Below, in pieces: positions 6,066 through 7,028 of a DNA stretch of 7,028 bases; the stretch's first letter is position 1; each line of letters begins with the position of its first letter. The translations under genes and the position numbers were made by a program. Origin of the DNA: Marinagarivorans sp. UBA5870 (lineage in GTDB: Bacteria; Pseudomonadota; Gammaproteobacteria; Pseudomonadales; Cellvibrionaceae); contig DJFO01000146.1 in the NCBI GenBank assembly GCA_002432555.1, positions 8,145 to 15,172 of the forward strand, in the 5' to 3' direction. The notes beneath the pieces were generated by a model. That model saw only the letters and a program-made list of their open reading frames with translations. It was not told the DNA's origin and searched no databases.

Positions 6066-6075
6066 TTTTGGTGCA
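6066..6075. promoter_or_regulatory. NtrC-like half-site upstream of ntrB
   Basis: TTTTGGTGCA repeats exactly the decamer at 5905-5914. The opposite half, expected at 6059-6064, is poor (TTACTT), so this is a half-site only, about 100 bp before the ntrB start. Confidence 0.3.
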
Positions 6076-6175
6076 CACCCGCTGCGTTAAAAAATGCCCT
6101 TTACCGCTCCGTTGATCGATCCAGCGATTGGTTTAGTTTTTGCTTCGGCCACCTCACTTAATCGGAACAGCATTT

Positions 6176-7028
6176 ATGGTTGACGCCACGCATTACAAGC
6201 AGATTCTCGATAATCTTCTGACAGCCACCATAGTGCTTGATGAAAATCTGCAGTTGACCTTCGTCAACAGCTCGGCGGAAATGTTGCTCGGGGTGAGCAG
6301 CGACCAGGTCTTGGGGAAGTCGATCAGCAACTGTTTCGCCGAGCTGGAAGAAATTGCGGATTCACTGCGTGAAGCCATGGCCAACAACCGCCACTTCACT
6401 ATGCGCCGCGCGCGCTGGCGCCTGCATAACAACAGTGAAATAACCGTGGACTATTCTGTCAGCCCGAATCCCGAATTGGGCATGTTGGTCATAGAGGCCC
6501 ACGCCTTGGACCGTCTCCTGCGCATCAATCGCGAAGAGGCCATGCTGTCGACCCAAGAGACATCGCGCAACTTAATCCGCAGTCTCGCCCACGAAATCAA
6601 AAATCCCTTGGGTGGAATTCGCGGCGCAGCGCAGTTGCTTGCTCGGGAGCTGAGCGCCAACAGTATCGACGGTTTTGAGGAGTACACCCGGATCATCATC
6701 GATGAGACGGATCGGCTGCGCAATCTGGTCGACCGAATGCTCGGCCCTCACCGTCCAGCCAACCGCAAGCCGACCAATATCCACGAGGTGTTGGAACATG
6801 TGATGAGTGTGGTGCGGGCGGAAACCAGCAACTGCCTGGGGCTTGTCCGCGACTACGATCCGAGCATTCCGGAGGTGCCCGGTGACCGCGAGCTCCTAAT
6901 CCAAGCGATTCTCAACATAGCGCGTAATGCGGCGCAGGTATTGCTCGAGAGTGGTCGGGAGCGTGACGGCAGGATCACTTTCCGGACTCGGGTGCAGCGG
7001 CGCTACACGATCGGCCGCAAGCAACACC
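6176..7028 (+). CDS. ntrB: Nitrogen sensor histidine kinase NtrB (GlnL), 3' end missing
   Basis: The 284 visible residues have the NtrB layout. A PAS domain (about 1-110; LLTATIVLDENLQLTFVNSSAEMLLG) comes first. The DHp H-box SLAHEIKNPLGGIRGAAQLL places the phosphorylated His at residue 139, the same number as in E. coli NtrB. DETDRLRNLVDRMLGPHRP follows, and the start of the ATPase domain has N-box ILNIARNAAQ with Asn251. NtrB is cytoplasmic, without membrane segments; it phosphorylates NtrC when nitrogen is short and dephosphorylates it when bound by PII. About 70 C-terminal residues, with the G-boxes, lie past the window edge. The ATG at 6176 has only a weak GGAAC upstream but starts where the family does. 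ntrC is expected next. The terminator after glnA implies an own promoter or readthrough. Confidence 0.95.
   Translation, partial: MVDATHYKQILDNLLTATIVLDENLQLTFVNSSAEMLLGVSSDQVLGKSISNCFAELEEIADSLREAMANNRHFTMRRARWRLHNNSEITVDYSVSPNPELGMLVIEAHALDRLLRINREEAMLSTQETSRNLIRSLAHEIKNPLGGIRGAAQLLARELSANSIDGFEEYTRIIIDETDRLRNLVDRMLGPHRPANRKPTNIHEVLEHVMSVVRAETSNCLGLVRDYDPSIPEVPGDRELLIQAILNIARNAAQVLLESGRERDGRITFRTRVQRRYTIGRKQH

Larger units (their letters stand above)
5783..6175. other. Non-coding glnA-ntrB gap
   Basis: This 393-bp stretch holds the glnA terminator, NtrC-type half-sites at 5875-5880, 5909-5914 and 6070-6075, a perfect 7-bp inverted repeat at 5917-5936 and AT-rich DNA around 6040-6095. The short open frames here look like chance: no ribosome sites and low-complexity aromatic/Arg content. 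I found no clear -35/-10 or -24/-12 pair for ntrB. Confidence 0.6.

Noticed and set aside
5813..6161. Two short open frames in the glnA-ntrB gap
   Set aside because: One begins within the glnA terminator; neither has a ribosome site or protein-like composition.

Overview
This window looks like an ordinary chromosomal segment of a gammaproteobacterium, probably near Pseudomonadales/Cellvibrionales. That placement rests on the gene set and on my memory of protein sequences; no database search was run. The grouping of typA, thiI, glnA and ntrB recalls Pseudomonas, where typA, thiI and glnA are neighbours. Here three extra genes lie between typA and thiI, and ntrB directly follows glnA.

Layout. 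At the left edge, the first 15 codons of typA (bipA) run leftward from a GTG start. A promoter gap of about 270 bp separates it from a rightward gene for a small outer-membrane beta-barrel protein. Next come a rightward M42-like metallopeptidase and an exported glutathione-peroxidase-like protein. The peroxidase gene converges on thiI: the coding ends are 4 bp apart and share one hairpin. thiI is leftward and diverges from glnA across a 298-bp region that holds a strong sigma-54 promoter box and a cluster of NtrC-type sites. glnA ends at a clear intrinsic terminator. A 393-bp non-coding gap follows, with more NtrC-type half-sites, and then ntrB (glnL), cut by the window end.

How the genes fit together. 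The right half is the nitrogen-control module. NtrB phosphorylates NtrC, whose gene is presumably just past the window. NtrC-P with sigma-54 should drive glnA, and the same motif upstream of ntrB suggests autoregulation. GlnA keeps the tyrosine used for adenylylation. ThiI makes 4-thiouridine in tRNA and may supply sulfur for thiamin synthesis. The three genes between typA and thiI have no obvious link to nitrogen metabolism.

I found no phage, transposon, CRISPR, toxin-antitoxin or defence genes, and no evident new multi-gene system. The most interesting points are regulatory (spread-out NtrC-type motifs, the shared convergent hairpin, an operator-like dyad) plus the M42-like peptidase with an altered signature.
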